Program-made: the position numbers and the translations under genes
From: Methylobacterium sp. UNC378MF
GTDB lineage: Bacteria > Pseudomonadota > Alphaproteobacteria > Rhizobiales > Beijerinckiaceae
Assembly: GCF_900103195.1 (NCBI RefSeq)
Contig: NZ_FMWU01000034.1
Coordinates: 1 to 61,242, forward strand
Length of the DNA: 61,242 nucleotides
Reading direction: 5' to 3'
Notes under the pieces: model-generated
What the model was told of the DNA's origin: nothing
The model's input: the letters and a program-made list of their open reading frames with translations, nothing else
Databases searched by the model: none
Part shown: positions 26,442 through 35,120 of the stretch, in pieces
How the letters are laid out: every line of letters begins with the position of its first letter
Numbering within the stretch: position 1 is the stretch's first letter

Positions 26442-27013
26442 GCGGCGAACAAGGCGGGGGCGCGGAGCATCAGGGCCTGAACCAAGACCAGGGTCTTGAG
26501 GTCGGGCAGGCGGCTGGTGCGGGCCTGATCGGCCAGCGCGGCCAGCGGCACTTCCACGACAAGCACCTGCTCGCCCTCAGCGTGAAGCCCTCCACCGGAC
26601 CCAACCCGGTCGGCCGATTCGTAGGGCGCGAGGTAGAGCCAGAGACGTTCGGAGGAGACGCTCGGCATGCTGTAGGCGTGGGCCACCGGCTCCAGCCGTC
26701 GCAGGCGCACGCCCGCTTCCTCCATCGCCTCCCGGATCGCCGTCGCCTCCGGCGCGCCCCCGTCGAGGCCACCGGCCGGGGCTTCGTCGAACTCCGCCGA
26801 TTCGCCCCAGAAGGCCGGCCCGACCCGCGCCTGCCGCACGAGCAGCGCCATGCGCCGCTCGGGATCGTAGGGCAGCACGCAGGCCGCCTGCCCGTGATCC
26901 TCCAGCGCGCGCCGCACGGTGCTGCCATCCTGCAGCGTCAGCGTGGCGATGCCGAAGGTGTTCCAGCCGCGGTGGAGCACCTCCAGCGGCAGCGCAGGCA
27001 CGGGCTCGGTCAT
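26438..27013 (-). CDS. Nudix hydrolase (ADP-sugar or GDP-mannose pyrophosphatase type)
   Basis: This 191-residue hydrolase has the core of the Nudix box as ATAIREAMEEAGVRLR (about residues 93-108) after EAPAGGLDGG; the Glu pair EE is the metal-binding heart of the motif, although the first Glu of the strict consensus is not aligned perfectly. The N-terminus (LHRGWNTFGIATLTLQDGS) and VRQARVG resemble the YffH/NudK subgroup, which cleaves GDP-mannose or ADP-ribose to nucleotide and sugar phosphate. Stop-start overlap with the IMPase-like gene suggests the two products are handled in sequence. Confidence 0.85.
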   Translation of the reverse strand: MTEPVPALPLEVLHRGWNTFGIATLTLQDGSTVRRALEDHGQAACVLPYDPERRMALLVRQARVGPAFWGESAEFDEAPAGGLDGGAPEATAIREAMEEAGVRLRRLEPVAHAYSMPSVSSERLWLYLAPYESADRVGSGGGLHAEGEQVLVVEVPLAALADQARTSRLPDLKTLVLVQALMLRAPALFAA

Positions 27014-27020
27014 GACCAGC

Positions 27021-27728
27021 TCAGCGCTTCGTATTGGTGGCGGTCTGGCCGAACATCACCTTCTTGGCGTCCTCGCTCATGGTCTTGCCGAAATCCGGAT
27101 TGACCTCCGGCGCGCGGGCATAGGCTGCCTTCGTGGCGGGCCGCTCGGCGATCGCCGTGAACCAGCGCTTCAGGTTCGGGTGCTCGTCGAGGTTCTGGCC
27201 CTGCTTCTCGTACGGCACGATCCAGGGATAGCAGGCCATGTCGGCGATGGAGTAATCCGCGCCGGCGACGAAGGCGCGGTCGGCCAGCCGCCGGTCGAGC
27301 ACGCCGTAGAGCCGGTTGGTCTCATTGACGTAGCGCTTGATCGCGTAATCGATCTTCTCGGGCGCATATTGCGAGAAATGGTGGTTCTGGCCGAGCATCG
27401 GCCCGAGACCGCCCATCTGCCAGAACAGCCATTGCAGCACCTCCGCCCGACCGCGCAGGTCGCCCGGGATGAAGCGCCCGGTCTTCTCGGCGAGATAGAG
27501 CAGGATCGCCCCCGACTCGAACAGCGAGACCGGCGCGCCGCCACCCGCCGGCTCGTCGTCGACGATCGCCGGCATGCGGTTGTTGGGGGCGATCCTGAGA
27601 AAATCCGGATTGAACTGCTCGCCCTTACCAATATTCACAGGATGGATTCGGTAGGGCAGCCCCGTTTCCTCGAGAAACATCGTGATCTTATGGCCGTTTG
27701 GCGTCGGCCAGTAGTGGAGTTCGATCAT
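27021..27728 (-). CDS. Glutathione S-transferase-like thiol oxidoreductase (YfcG/YghU type)
   Basis: This 235-residue protein has a thioredoxin-fold N-terminal GST domain (about 1-85) with LHYWPTPNGHKITMFLEE at the active-site segment and FESGAILLYLAEK, the glutathione-binding SNAIL-like motif. Residues about 90-205 form the all-helical C-terminal domain. The Thr/Asn-rich active-site segment (TPNGHK) is typical of the YfcG/YghU/Ure2-like class, which reduces disulfide bonds with glutathione rather than conjugating it. I start it at the ATG 27728, since the longer frame is unsupported. It ends 8 bp after the start of the Nudix gene region, on the same strand. Confidence 0.9.
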   Translation of the reverse strand: MIELHYWPTPNGHKITMFLEETGLPYRIHPVNIGKGEQFNPDFLRIAPNNRMPAIVDDEPAGGGAPVSLFESGAILLYLAEKTGRFIPGDLRGRAEVLQWLFWQMGGLGPMLGQNHHFSQYAPEKIDYAIKRYVNETNRLYGVLDRRLADRAFVAGADYSIADMACYPWIVPYEKQGQNLDEHPNLKRWFTAIAERPATKAAYARAPEVNPDFGKTMSEDAKKVMFGQTATNTKR

Positions 27729-27831
27729 CGGCTGGTGTCCCGCTATGCCCCCGGCGGACGGGAAGTGGGCCGCCGTGGCGCTCCGGTCAAGCATGCCGCC
27801 GACGGCACGGTCGGGCCGGCTTCTCTCGGCC

Positions 27832-28848
27832 TCATCCGCCGGCGCAGCCCTGGACGTCGACGTAGACCGCATAGAGCGACTGGCTCGCCGCCATGAACAG
27901 ACGGTTGCGATGCCGGCCCCCGAAGCAGAGGTTGGCGCAGCGCTCCGGCAGGCGGATTCGGCCGATCGCCCGGCCCTCGGGGTTGAACACCATGACGCCG
28001 TCCAGGGCGTCGTCGCCCATGCCCCAGCCGCACCAGAGATTGCCGTCGACATCGCAGCGGAGACCGTCCGGCGTGCCCGGCCCGGCGTCGATCAGCACCC
28101 GCCGATCCCGGAGAGCGCGGCCGCCGACCACGTCGTAGGCAACGATCCGCCGGGTCGGCCGCCCTCGCGATTCCACCAGGTAGAGCACGCGGCCGTCGGG
28201 GGAGAAGCACAGGCCGTTGGGACCGGCGAGATCGGAGGCCACCGCCTCCAGCACGCCACTGACCGGATCGAGCCGATAGACGTTCTGCGGGAGTTCGGGT
28301 TCGGCGCGCGCGCCCTCGTAGAAGCCGCCGATCCCGAAGGGCGGATCGGTGAACCAGACCGCCCCGTCGGCGGCGGTCACGACGTCGTTCGGCGAATTGA
28401 GCCGGCGGCCCTCGAACATGTCCGCCAGAACGGTGATCGCGCCGTCATGCTCGGTCCGGGTGACTCGACGGCCCCCGTGCTCGCAGGTGACGAGCCGCCC
28501 CTGCCGGTCCCGGGTGTTGCCGTTCGCGAAGCCCGACGGCTTCCGGTAGAGGCCGACCGCCCCGCTCTCCTCGTCCCAGCGCAGGATGCGGTCGTTCGGG
28601 ATATCGCTCCAGAGCAGGTAGCGGCCGTCGCCGAACCAGACCGGTCCCTCACACCAGCGGAATCCGGTGGCGAGGCGCTCGACCGCCGCGTTGAACACCC
28701 GGTAGCGGGCAAAGGTGTCGTCGAGGATCTCGACGGCCGGGTCGGGATAGCGCGGGCTCGGTGTCCACACGGGAAGGTCCATGTCGCTCGCCGCGATCGT
28801 CACGGTTTCGGGCCGGGCCGGCAAGAGCGACCCTGAGGCCCGAAGCAT
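27832..28848 (-). CDS. SMP-30/gluconolactonase-like protein (copy 1)
   Basis: This protein of up to 338 residues is a six-bladed propeller of the SMP-30/gluconolaconase/LRE-like family. Metal-site blocks are present: CEGPVWFGD (Glu), RRLNSPNDVV (Asn), GPNGLCFSPD (Asn) and TPDGLRCDVDGNLW (Asp). The family hydrolyses sugar lactones such as gluconolactone. The start is unclear: the longest frame begins at 28848, and an internal ATG at 28782 gives 316 residues; neither has a good ribosome binding site. A paralog sits at 55555. It precedes the GST gene by 103 bp on the same strand. Confidence 0.88.
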   Translation of the reverse strand: MLRASGSLLPARPETVTIAASDMDLPVWTPSPRYPDPAVEILDDTFARYRVFNAAVERLATGFRWCEGPVWFGDGRYLLWSDIPNDRILRWDEESGAVGLYRKPSGFANGNTRDRQGRLVTCEHGGRRVTRTEHDGAITVLADMFEGRRLNSPNDVVTAADGAVWFTDPPFGIGGFYEGARAEPELPQNVYRLDPVSGVLEAVASDLAGPNGLCFSPDGRVLYLVESRGRPTRRIVAYDVVGGRALRDRRVLIDAGPGTPDGLRCDVDGNLWCGWGMGDDALDGVMVFNPEGRAIGRIRLPERCANLCFGGRHRNRLFMAASQSLYAVYVDVQGCAGG

Positions 28849-29125
28849 GTCGCGGCGGTGACGAGGACCGGAACCTTCCGGCGCGGCGATCCGAAACGCG
28901 CCATCCTCCGCCCCCCAGTAGTGGCAGGCGCCGGTTCGTCAGCAGGCAGGCCCGGCCCTCGTCCCGTTTCAAACGGTACAGCGCGGCGATTTGTCTGACA
29001 AGTCGGGGGATTCTTGCCCGTGCGATGCGGGTTGCCGCGGGTGACGGCACCTCGGCGCGCGGAACCGGCGACGCGTCTTGCAGGGGAACGGCGGAACCGC
29101 TACGGCATTGAGGCCGTGTGGCAGT

Positions 29126-29202
<77 letters not shown>

Positions 29203-29227
29203 TTCGATCAGGAGCTTGTCGAATCCG

Positions 29228-29539
29228 ATGCCGAGCGCCCGCATCTTCCGTCCGTCTCGGGATGCCACGCAGTCGGGCCTCGCCCGCACCAAGCAGTGGA
29301 TCCTGGAGTTCGACCGGACCAGCCCGCGCGAGATCGATCCGCTGATGGGTTGGAACGGATCCTCCGACATGCTTCAGCAGGTGCGCCTGGAATTCGACAC
29401 CGAGGAGGAGGCCGTGGCCTACGCGAAGCGCGAGGGCATCGCCTTCCGCGTCGAGCAGCCGGCCAAGCCGGTCCATCGCAAGGGCCTGTCCTACTCGGAT
29501 AACTTCAAGTTCAACCGCACGGCGCCGTGGACGCATTGA
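29228..29539 (+). CDS. NADH dehydrogenase complex I accessory subunit (NDUFS4-like)
   Basis: This 103-residue protein carries the ETC complex I subunit conserved region (NDUFS4/18-kDa family). Diagnostic stretches are ARIFRPSRDATQSGLARTKQWILEF, DPLMGWNGSSDMLQQVRLEF, and YAKREGIAFRVEQP with the C-terminal NFKFNRTAPWTH. In alphaproteobacteria this small subunit binds the peripheral arm of complex I near the NADH module. I choose the ATG at 29228. It lies 26 bp after tRNA-Pro on the same strand, a Rhizobiales arrangement. No other complex I gene is nearby except midA about 29 kb downstream. Confidence 0.93.
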   Translation: MPSARIFRPSRDATQSGLARTKQWILEFDRTSPREIDPLMGWNGSSDMLQQVRLEFDTEEEAVAYAKREGIAFRVEQPAKPVHRKGLSYSDNFKFNRTAPWTH

Positions 29540-29555
29540 GACCGGCGGAGCCGGC

Positions 29556-30014
29556 TCACGCCCTGCGGCGCGCCTTCCAGGCAGCGTAAGGGGAATCGCC
29601 TTCTGGCCGTATCTGGCTGATCCGCATCGGCTGCGCATCGAGCGGCTGGCAAAGTTCCGCATAGATCGTGGCGCTGCCGGCGCCATGTTCTGCGGCTTCC
29701 TCGGCCGAGAAGGCGAAATAGCCTTCCGTGAAGCCGGCGAGCCGCATCGCGGCGTGACACATCGGGCACGGGCGCCCGCTCGCATACATCACGCAGTCGC
29801 CGAGGTCGCGGCGGCCGAGCAGCCGGCTCGCCTCACGCAGCGCGACCATCTCGGCATGGGCGCTCGGATCGTTGGTGGCGTGCACCCGATTGGCCGCGCG
29901 GACCAGCACGGCGCCGTCCTGCACGATCACAGCGCCATACGGGGCACCGCCGGCCTCCACATTGGCCGCGGCAAGGGCGACCGCCTCGCGGATATGATCC
30001 TCGTGCGTCGCCAT
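29556..30014 (-). CDS. Nucleoside/guanine deaminase family protein
   Basis: This 152-residue zinc enzyme belongs to the cytidine deaminase-like fold. The catalytic motifs are HAEMVALREA (His-Ala-Glu) and PCPMCHAAM (PCxxC), separated by about 30 residues, as in guanine deaminase and tRNA adenosine deaminase. The N-terminal AAANVEAGGAPYGAVIVQDG and C-terminal ISQIRPEGDSPYAAWKARR match the small bacterial nucleoside deaminase group, whose closest functional relatives are guanine deaminases (GuaD). TadA, by contrast, is more basic. Cytosolic. It starts 64 bp from the SPL-type gene end, on the same strand, and converges with the NDUFS4-like gene. Confidence 0.88.
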   Translation of the reverse strand: MATHEDHIREAVALAAANVEAGGAPYGAVIVQDGAVLVRAANRVHATNDPSAHAEMVALREASRLLGRRDLGDCVMYASGRPCPMCHAAMRLAGFTEGYFAFSAEEAAEHGAGSATIYAELCQPLDAQPMRISQIRPEGDSPYAAWKARRRA

Positions 30015-30078
30015 GGCCTGATCCCCCCTGCGCTGGCGCGGCAACGCCGGGCGCAACGGGAAGTTCAGCGAGAGGCGC

Positions 30079-31146
30079 TCAGAATGCGTAGCGCACCGTG
30101 CAATAGGGCATCGATTCCGCGAGGAGCGCCTTGAACCGGGCAAGCCATCGGCCCTTCCAGCCGGACCGGTAGCGCAGGTTGAGGCCGCCGCCTTCCGAAA
30201 CCTTCGTCTCCTGGATGTCCGGGCGCCAGAGCAGGTCCTCGGCCTTCGGGTGCCAGCCGAGATTGACCGCATGCAGATCCGCATTGTGGGTCAGCATGAT
30301 GATCTCGCACTTGAGCTGCGCCTTGGCGGCGTCCGACAGCGTGGCGTCGATCTCGGCGAACAGCGCCCGCCAGTCCTCCTCCCAGCCCTCGTAGAGGATC
30401 ACGGGCGAGAAATTGACGTGGACCTCGTAACCGGCGGCCACGAAGTCGTCGATGGCGGCGATCCGCTCCGGGATCGGGGCCGTGCGCACGTCCACGATCC
30501 GGGCGATCCGCGCGGGCATGAGCGAGAAGCGGATGCGCGTCTTGCCCTGCGGGTCGTAGGCGAGGAGATCGCGGTTCACGGCCTTGGTGGCGAAGGAGGC
30601 CTTGGCGTTGGGCAGAGCGCGGAACAGCGCGACCAGGCTGCGCACGCCGTCACTCACCGCGGCGTCCACCGAGAGGTCGCCGTTCTCGCCGATGTCGTAG
30701 ACCCAGTATTCCGGATCGATCGGATCCGGCTCCGACAGGCGCCCCTGGCGTCCGGCATGCCGGGTGATCGCCGCGCAGGCCTGCTCGACGTTCACGAATA
30801 GCGAGATCGGATTGGAGAAGCCCTTGCGGCGGGGCACGTAGCAATAGGCGCAGGCCATGGCGCAGCCGTTGGAGGTCGAGGGCGCGATGAAATGGGCGCT
30901 GCGGCCGTTGGGCCGCATGGCGAGGCCCTTCTTCACGCCGAGGACCAGGGTCGAACGCTTGATCCGCACCCAGTCCTCCACCGATCCCGCATTGCCGTGG
31001 AGTTCCGGGATGTTCCAGTGCGACGGCACGACGATGCGCTCGGCTTCGGCAAAGCGCGTCAGGATCTCCCGGCCGAGCGGGAAGTCGCCGACCGCAGGTT
31101 CATGGTAGATCGTCCGGATATCGAGAAGATCGCGAGTCAGGGCCAT
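30079..31146 (-). CDS. SPL-type radical SAM protein (spore photoproduct lyase family)
   Basis: This 355-residue protein belongs to the spore photoproduct lyase-like branch of the radical SAM superfamily. The [4Fe-4S]-binding motif appears as GCAMACAYCYV (C-x3-C-x2-C, about residues 94-104), preceded by NGRSAHFIAPSTSN as in SPL family proteins. Further family blocks are WVYDIGENGDLSVDA, FATKAVNRDLL and RIRFSLMPARIARIVD, and the C-terminus contains VHVNFSPVILYEGWEEDW and MLTHNADLHAVNLGWHPKAE. True SPL repairs the UV thymine dimer of spores; this organism does not sporulate, so the substrate is unknown but UV-damage repair is a fair hypothesis. Confidence 0.88.
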   Translation of the reverse strand: MALTRDLLDIRTIYHEPAVGDFPLGREILTRFAEAERIVVPSHWNIPELHGNAGSVEDWVRIKRSTLVLGVKKGLAMRPNGRSAHFIAPSTSNGCAMACAYCYVPRRKGFSNPISLFVNVEQACAAITRHAGRQGRLSEPDPIDPEYWVYDIGENGDLSVDAAVSDGVRSLVALFRALPNAKASFATKAVNRDLLAYDPQGKTRIRFSLMPARIARIVDVRTAPIPERIAAIDDFVAAGYEVHVNFSPVILYEGWEEDWRALFAEIDATLSDAAKAQLKCEIIMLTHNADLHAVNLGWHPKAEDLLWRPDIQETKVSEGGGLNLRYRSGWKGRWLARFKALLAESMPYCTVRYAF

Positions 31147-31308
31147 GGAGGATCCGGGGCCCGAAGACGGCCCGGTCGACGATATGGTGCGCCCGGACGC
31201 GGCCGGAATGTCTTGCGACCTGTCGTCCTGCCCCGGCCGACGCCCGGAGCGTTCACGACGGCATGCCGTTTTCGCTGATCGTTCAACGTTATCTTACGAT
31301 TCCCTGTC

Positions 31309-33366
31309 ATGAGTCCCTCAGCTTCGAGTGGACGTACGATGATCGTTCGGGACCAGGAGAGATCTGAGCCGGAACCGCCCGGTCCCGGCGAATCTCTCGA
31401 CCCTGCGGTTCCGAGAAGGGACGCGCTGATCCGGCGGGACCAGCTGGATGCCATGCGCGGGAGCGTGCTGGCCGCCATCCCGGTCAACATGCTTCTCGGA
31501 CTGGCGAGTCTACTGGTCGCCTATCACAGCGGGCATGCGACCGCGGGGGCCGTCTGGTTTGCGGCATCGACCAGCGTCAATCTCCTGCGAATCACCTTGT
31601 GCCGGATCCCCTGCCTCGGCCTGGCGCTGACCGCGGACATGACGCCGAGCCTCGCCGCACATGCCGGACGCTCCATCGACAGGCGGCTGCGCGCCTTCAC
31701 GGCTGCGGCGTTCCTGTCCGGCGTGGTCTGGGCCTGCCAGCCGCTGCTCTGCGAGGGCTACACCTCCGCGCAGGCCCTGTTCTATCTCGCGATCACCTGC
31801 GGCGTGACCGCTGGCGCGGTGACGCACGGGACCGCGTATGCCCGCATCCCGCTCAGCTTCATCGTGATGCCGTTGCTGTCGGTCGCCGTCTGCCTTGTCC
31901 TGACCGGTGACTTCGACCGGAACTGCCTCGCAGCCTGCGTCATCCTCTACTTCTTGGCCCTGACGCACACCGCGTTCCGGAGCGAGGCCGTGTTTCGCGA
32001 CGCGAGCCGGCTCAAGAACGAGGCCCACGCCCTCGCCCGATCGCGCGCCGAGGCGCATGCCAGCGCCAGCGCCCTCGTCGATGAGATGCGGTGGCGCGCC
32101 ACGCATGACGACCTGACCGGCCTTCTGAACCGCGCGGGCCTTCTGCAGGCGACCGAGCATCGGCTTCACACCGGCACGCTCAGCCTGCTGATGCTCGACC
32201 TGGACGGTTTCAAGTTCGTCAACGATGTCTACGGACACAAGGCGGGCGACCGCGTGCTCGTGGAGGTCGCCCGTCGGCTGAGCGGTGCGCTGCCGGAGAA
32301 CAGCCTTGCGGCCCGGCTCGGCGGCGACGAATTCGCCGTGCTGTACGATCCCGCCACGTCCGGCGTGCCCCACAGCGTCATGGCGGCGACTCTGATCACC
32401 ACGGTGGCACAGCCGTTCGAGGGTTTCGACGCGGGCCGGCTCGGTGTCAGCATCGGCGTTCATGACGGTCCGGAGCCCGGCCTGACCGAGATGCTGAGCT
32501 GCGCCGACGAGGCGCTCTATGCCGCGAAGGCGACCGGCCGGAACCGCTTCCGGGTGTTCGACCACGGCCTGCGCGAGCGGCTGCAGATGCGGCGCGATCT
32601 GGAGCGCGACCTGTCGCAGGCCCTGGTCGAGAATGCCCCGAAGGTCTGGTTTCAGCCGATCTACGCCGCGGATGGCCGCATCCTGGTCGGGCTGGAGGCG
32701 CTGGTCCGATGGGAGCATCCGCGCCTCGGCTGGATCGCCCCGCCGGACCTGATCGCCGCCGCCGGGATGGCGGGCCTCACCGAATCACTGTTCCGCTACA
32801 TCCTCGAGCGGGTCACCGCGATGCTGGAGATCCTGCATCGCCGCGGCCTGCAGGGCGTGCGCGTGGCGATGAACGTCTCACCGCGGGAGATGGCGCAGGT
32901 ACCGGTGGACGAGATCGTCATCGAGCGTCTGACGCTTCTCGGCCTGCCGCCCACGATGCTGGAGATCGAGATCACCGAGGAAACCGCCCTCGATATCGGT
33001 GTGGTCCAGAGCAAACTGCAGGCTCTGTCCCGCGCCGGCATCCGGGTCGCCCTGGACGATTTCGGCATCGGCTACTCGTCCCTCTCATCGCTGCGGCAGC
33101 TCAAGGCGGACCGGATCAAGATCGACCGGAGCTTCGTCACCGGGCTCGGATCGAGCGACGACAAGCGCGGGCTCGTCCTCGCCGTCCTCGGTCTCGGCCG
33201 TCTGCTGGGTCTCGACGTGGTGGCGGAAGGGGTCGAATCGGCCGAGGACCTGCACATTCTGCAGGCGATGGGGTGCCCGTTTCTGCAGGGCTACCACCTC
33301 GGGCGCCCGATGCCGGTGGAAGCCCTGGAGGCGACCCTGCTCACCACGCGCATCGCGGCGGCCTGA
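31309..33366 (+). CDS. Membrane GGDEF-EAL protein (cyclic di-GMP synthesis/degradation)
   Basis: This 685-residue protein has an N-terminal membrane sensor module of about six hydrophobic segments (about 52-225), a short coiled linker rich in Ala and Arg (about 235-262), a GGDEF domain (about 265-420) and an EAL domain (about 430-680). The diguanylate cyclase motif is intact (GGDEF, 338-342), but I see no RxxD product-inhibition site before it. The phosphodiesterase motifs are also intact: EAL (463-465), EITEETAL, DDFG (583-586) and IKIDRSFV. Either activity is therefore possible. The start at 31309 is tentative; an ATG at 31339 is an alternative. It is divergent from the SPL-type gene. Confidence 0.94.
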   Translation: MSPSASSGRTMIVRDQERSEPEPPGPGESLDPAVPRRDALIRRDQLDAMRGSVLAAIPVNMLLGLASLLVAYHSGHATAGAVWFAASTSVNLLRITLCRIPCLGLALTADMTPSLAAHAGRSIDRRLRAFTAAAFLSGVVWACQPLLCEGYTSAQALFYLAITCGVTAGAVTHGTAYARIPLSFIVMPLLSVAVCLVLTGDFDRNCLAACVILYFLALTHTAFRSEAVFRDASRLKNEAHALARSRAEAHASASALVDEMRWRATHDDLTGLLNRAGLLQATEHRLHTGTLSLLMLDLDGFKFVNDVYGHKAGDRVLVEVARRLSGALPENSLAARLGGDEFAVLYDPATSGVPHSVMAATLITTVAQPFEGFDAGRLGVSIGVHDGPEPGLTEMLSCADEALYAAKATGRNRFRVFDHGLRERLQMRRDLERDLSQALVENAPKVWFQPIYAADGRILVGLEALVRWEHPRLGWIAPPDLIAAAGMAGLTESLFRYILERVTAMLEILHRRGLQGVRVAMNVSPREMAQVPVDEIVIERLTLLGLPPTMLEIEITEETALDIGVVQSKLQALSRAGIRVALDDFGIGYSSLSSLRQLKADRIKIDRSFVTGLGSSDDKRGLVLAVLGLGRLLGLDVVAEGVESAEDLHILQAMGCPFLQGYHLGRPMPVEALEATLLTTRIAAA

Positions 33367-33408
33367 AGAGACGGTTTTGCGAAGGGAACTCGGGGCCGCT
33401 CGACCCGC

Positions 33409-33645
33409 TCAGAAGCGCTCCAGATCCGCCGGCCCGCGACCCAGGAGCCTGCGCGCCGCCGCGTACCACAGGCGGTCCGGCAGCCGGTAGAGCCACACCA
33501 GGGCCAGGACGAGGGCCAAGCAGCCGGCGATCGTCAGCAGGAACAACCAAGCCAGAGCTTCGAGGATGAACCCCGGCTTCGGTCCGGACTCCGTCCGGTC
33601 GTACCAGAGCGGATCCGTGTCCCAGGCCGGATCGTTCTCGTCCAC
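33409..33645 (-). CDS. Small single-helix membrane protein of unknown function
   Basis: From a GTG at 33645 this reads as a 78-residue protein. GGAGG lies 8 bases before the GTG, which favours this start over an open frame extending far upstream. The N-terminal 30 residues are acidic (DENDPAWDTDPLWYD), then comes one strong transmembrane helix (ALAWLFLLTIAGCLALVLAL region, about 31-55), and the C-terminus is basic and Arg-rich (LPDRLWYAAARRLLGRGP). The Trp and Tyr residues that flank the helix fit a genuine membrane protein. I do not recognise a family. It is convergent with the GGDEF-EAL gene. Confidence 0.5.
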   Translation of the reverse strand: MDENDPAWDTDPLWYDRTESGPKPGFILEALAWLFLLTIAGCLALVLALVWLYRLPDRLWYAAARRLLGRGPADLERF

Positions 33646-33982
33646 GGTCGAACCCTCCACAGCGAATCCGACGCGCGGCCCCGAGGCGCTCGCAAGGCGC
33701 CGGCCGCCGGATCGCCGGGATCGATCGCGGCGCGGACATCCGCGCTGGTCCGTCGGGCCCATCCGAATTGAGCGCACCGCTCCTCGATCCCGCGCGGCCT
33801 GCGACGGCCCGAACCGGCCCGGCGTCGGCACGCTACAGGCCTCATCGCGGGGTGGCCGAATACCCAATTCGGACTACGCCGGTCGGCCAGCCGCGTTTTT
33901 CCACACCCAACTTTCTCAGCAATTTATTGCTTAGTTTGCGGAGTATGGCATTCTGACTGACGAAAAGACTGCGTGACCCGCC
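33646..33982. other. Intergenic region upstream of the collagen-like gene
   Basis: The 337-bp gap has no supported gene. Its last 100 bases are AT-rich and hold a perfect palindrome (33918-33931) and probably the collagen-like gene promoter. Confidence 0.5.
33918..33931. promoter_or_regulatory. Palindrome before the collagen-like gene
   Basis: AGCAAT-TT-ATTGCT is a perfect 6-bp inverted repeat with a 2-bp centre, 52 bp upstream of the ATG, in an AT-rich patch. It could be an operator or overlap the promoter. Confidence 0.4.
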
Positions 33983-34747
33983 ATGAGATCTGTCAATCGC
34001 CTGCGGCGCAAGCGCACTGCGCTCTGGTCGATTCTGGCCCTGTCGGCCGCCTGTCCGGTGCCGACCCAGGCGGCCGACATGCGTATCGAGGCCGCCAAGA
34101 TCACCGGCGGCGACCTCTGGATCATCGGCTACGCCGACGATCCAGGCGTGGAGATCACGCTGGACGGCCAGTTCCCGCAGCGGACCGACAACCGAGGCTA
34201 TTTCGAGTTCCGCGTCGTCTACCATCCGGCCAGCTGCATCGCGACGCTGCGGACGCCGAAACAGACTCGCAGCATCGTCGTCGGCGAATGCGGCCAGCAG
34301 GCTCCCGGCCTCGTCGGCCCGGCCGGGCCGGCCGGGCCGCGCGGCGAGATGGGTCCGCGCGGCGAGGCCGGGCCGCCCGGCGAGCGGGGCGCGATGGGAC
34401 CGCCCGGACCACCCGGGCCGCAGGGCCCCGCCGGCGAGCAAGGCCTCGCCGGACCGCCGGGCCCGCCGGGTCCAGCCGGCCCGCGTGGGCCTGCCGGCCT
34501 GATCGGCGCGCCGGGGCTGATGGGTGCCACGGGCCCGGCCGGGCCGCCCGGGCCACCCGGGCCCCGGGGGCAGCAAACGCCCCCGGTCGCAGCGCCGAAA
34601 CCGAAGCCTCCGCCCGCCTTGACGGGATCGGTGCCCAGGCACCGCCCGGCGGCGCGCCCGCCCCGTGACCCTGAGCCTGATCCCGCCCCCTACAACCCAC
34701 AAGATCTCGAGCCGGATGCGGGCGGCGGGGGGATGGATCGGTACTAA
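33983..34747 (+). CDS. Secreted collagen-like repeat protein
   Basis: This 254-residue protein starts with a basic, hydrophobic signal-like segment (LRRKRTALWSILALSAACP, cleaved near residue 30). Residues about 31-105 form a small globular domain of unknown type with two Cys (HPASC and GEC). Residues 109-198 are 30 uninterrupted Gly-X-Y triplets (GPAGPRGEMGPRGEAGPP and similar), a collagen triple-helix sequence rich in Pro, with Glu, Arg and Gln in some X or Y positions. A Pro- and Lys-rich linker and an acidic C-terminus follow. It should trimerise outside the inner membrane. No anchor is visible, so surface or matrix location is inference. Confidence 0.85.
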   Translation: MRSVNRLRRKRTALWSILALSAACPVPTQAADMRIEAAKITGGDLWIIGYADDPGVEITLDGQFPQRTDNRGYFEFRVVYHPASCIATLRTPKQTRSIVVGECGQQAPGLVGPAGPAGPRGEMGPRGEAGPPGERGAMGPPGPPGPQGPAGEQGLAGPPGPPGPAGPRGPAGLIGAPGLMGATGPAGPPGPPGPRGQQTPPVAAPKPKPPPALTGSVPRHRPAARPPRDPEPDPAPYNPQDLEPDAGGGGMDRY

Positions 34748-35120
34748 GAGCAAGCCGGCCCGGCGGGCGCGACGCCCGATCCAGCGGCCGCGTGAGGGCG
34801 TCGGTCGTCGCGCGCCAGTCCGACGCCTCGATCACATTCTTCCGTCCTCGCAAGCAGGCGATAGTCTCTGATGCGACGCATTTATAAAACTAGACAGTTC
34901 AATACGCGTACGCGCCGCACAGCGATCGCAGGGTGTGTCACCTTAATGCCCCAACGCGGCACATTTCGACGCCGCACCCACGCCGAGGCGAGCCAAGACG
35001 TCCGGTTTGCGCTAAGCGTGACGGTGGGGCGGGCTTGATCGGAGACGGGCGAAACGCCGTACCTTGGCCGTTTTCGTCTCGGACATCCGGACCGAAAGAG
35101 ACCGCAAGGGCTTGTTCATC
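34748..35120. other. Intergenic region upstream of tolC
   Basis: This 373-bp stretch has no supported gene. An AT-rich part (about 34869-34905, containing TTTATAAAAC) and a perfect CGCGTACGCG palindrome just after it mark the probable promoter zone of tolC. Nothing else is recognisable. Confidence 0.5.

Noticed and set aside
34219..34530. A second Gly-X-Y repeat protein on the minus strand
   Set aside because: GGN and CCN codons are complementary, so the antisense of a collagen repeat also reads as Gly/Pro triplets. There is no signal peptide or ribosome binding site on that side.
34307..34576. Nine-base repeats in the collagen region considered as a tandem array
   Set aside because: The periodicity comes from the Gly-X-Y codon pattern, not from copied DNA units; triplets differ in composition.
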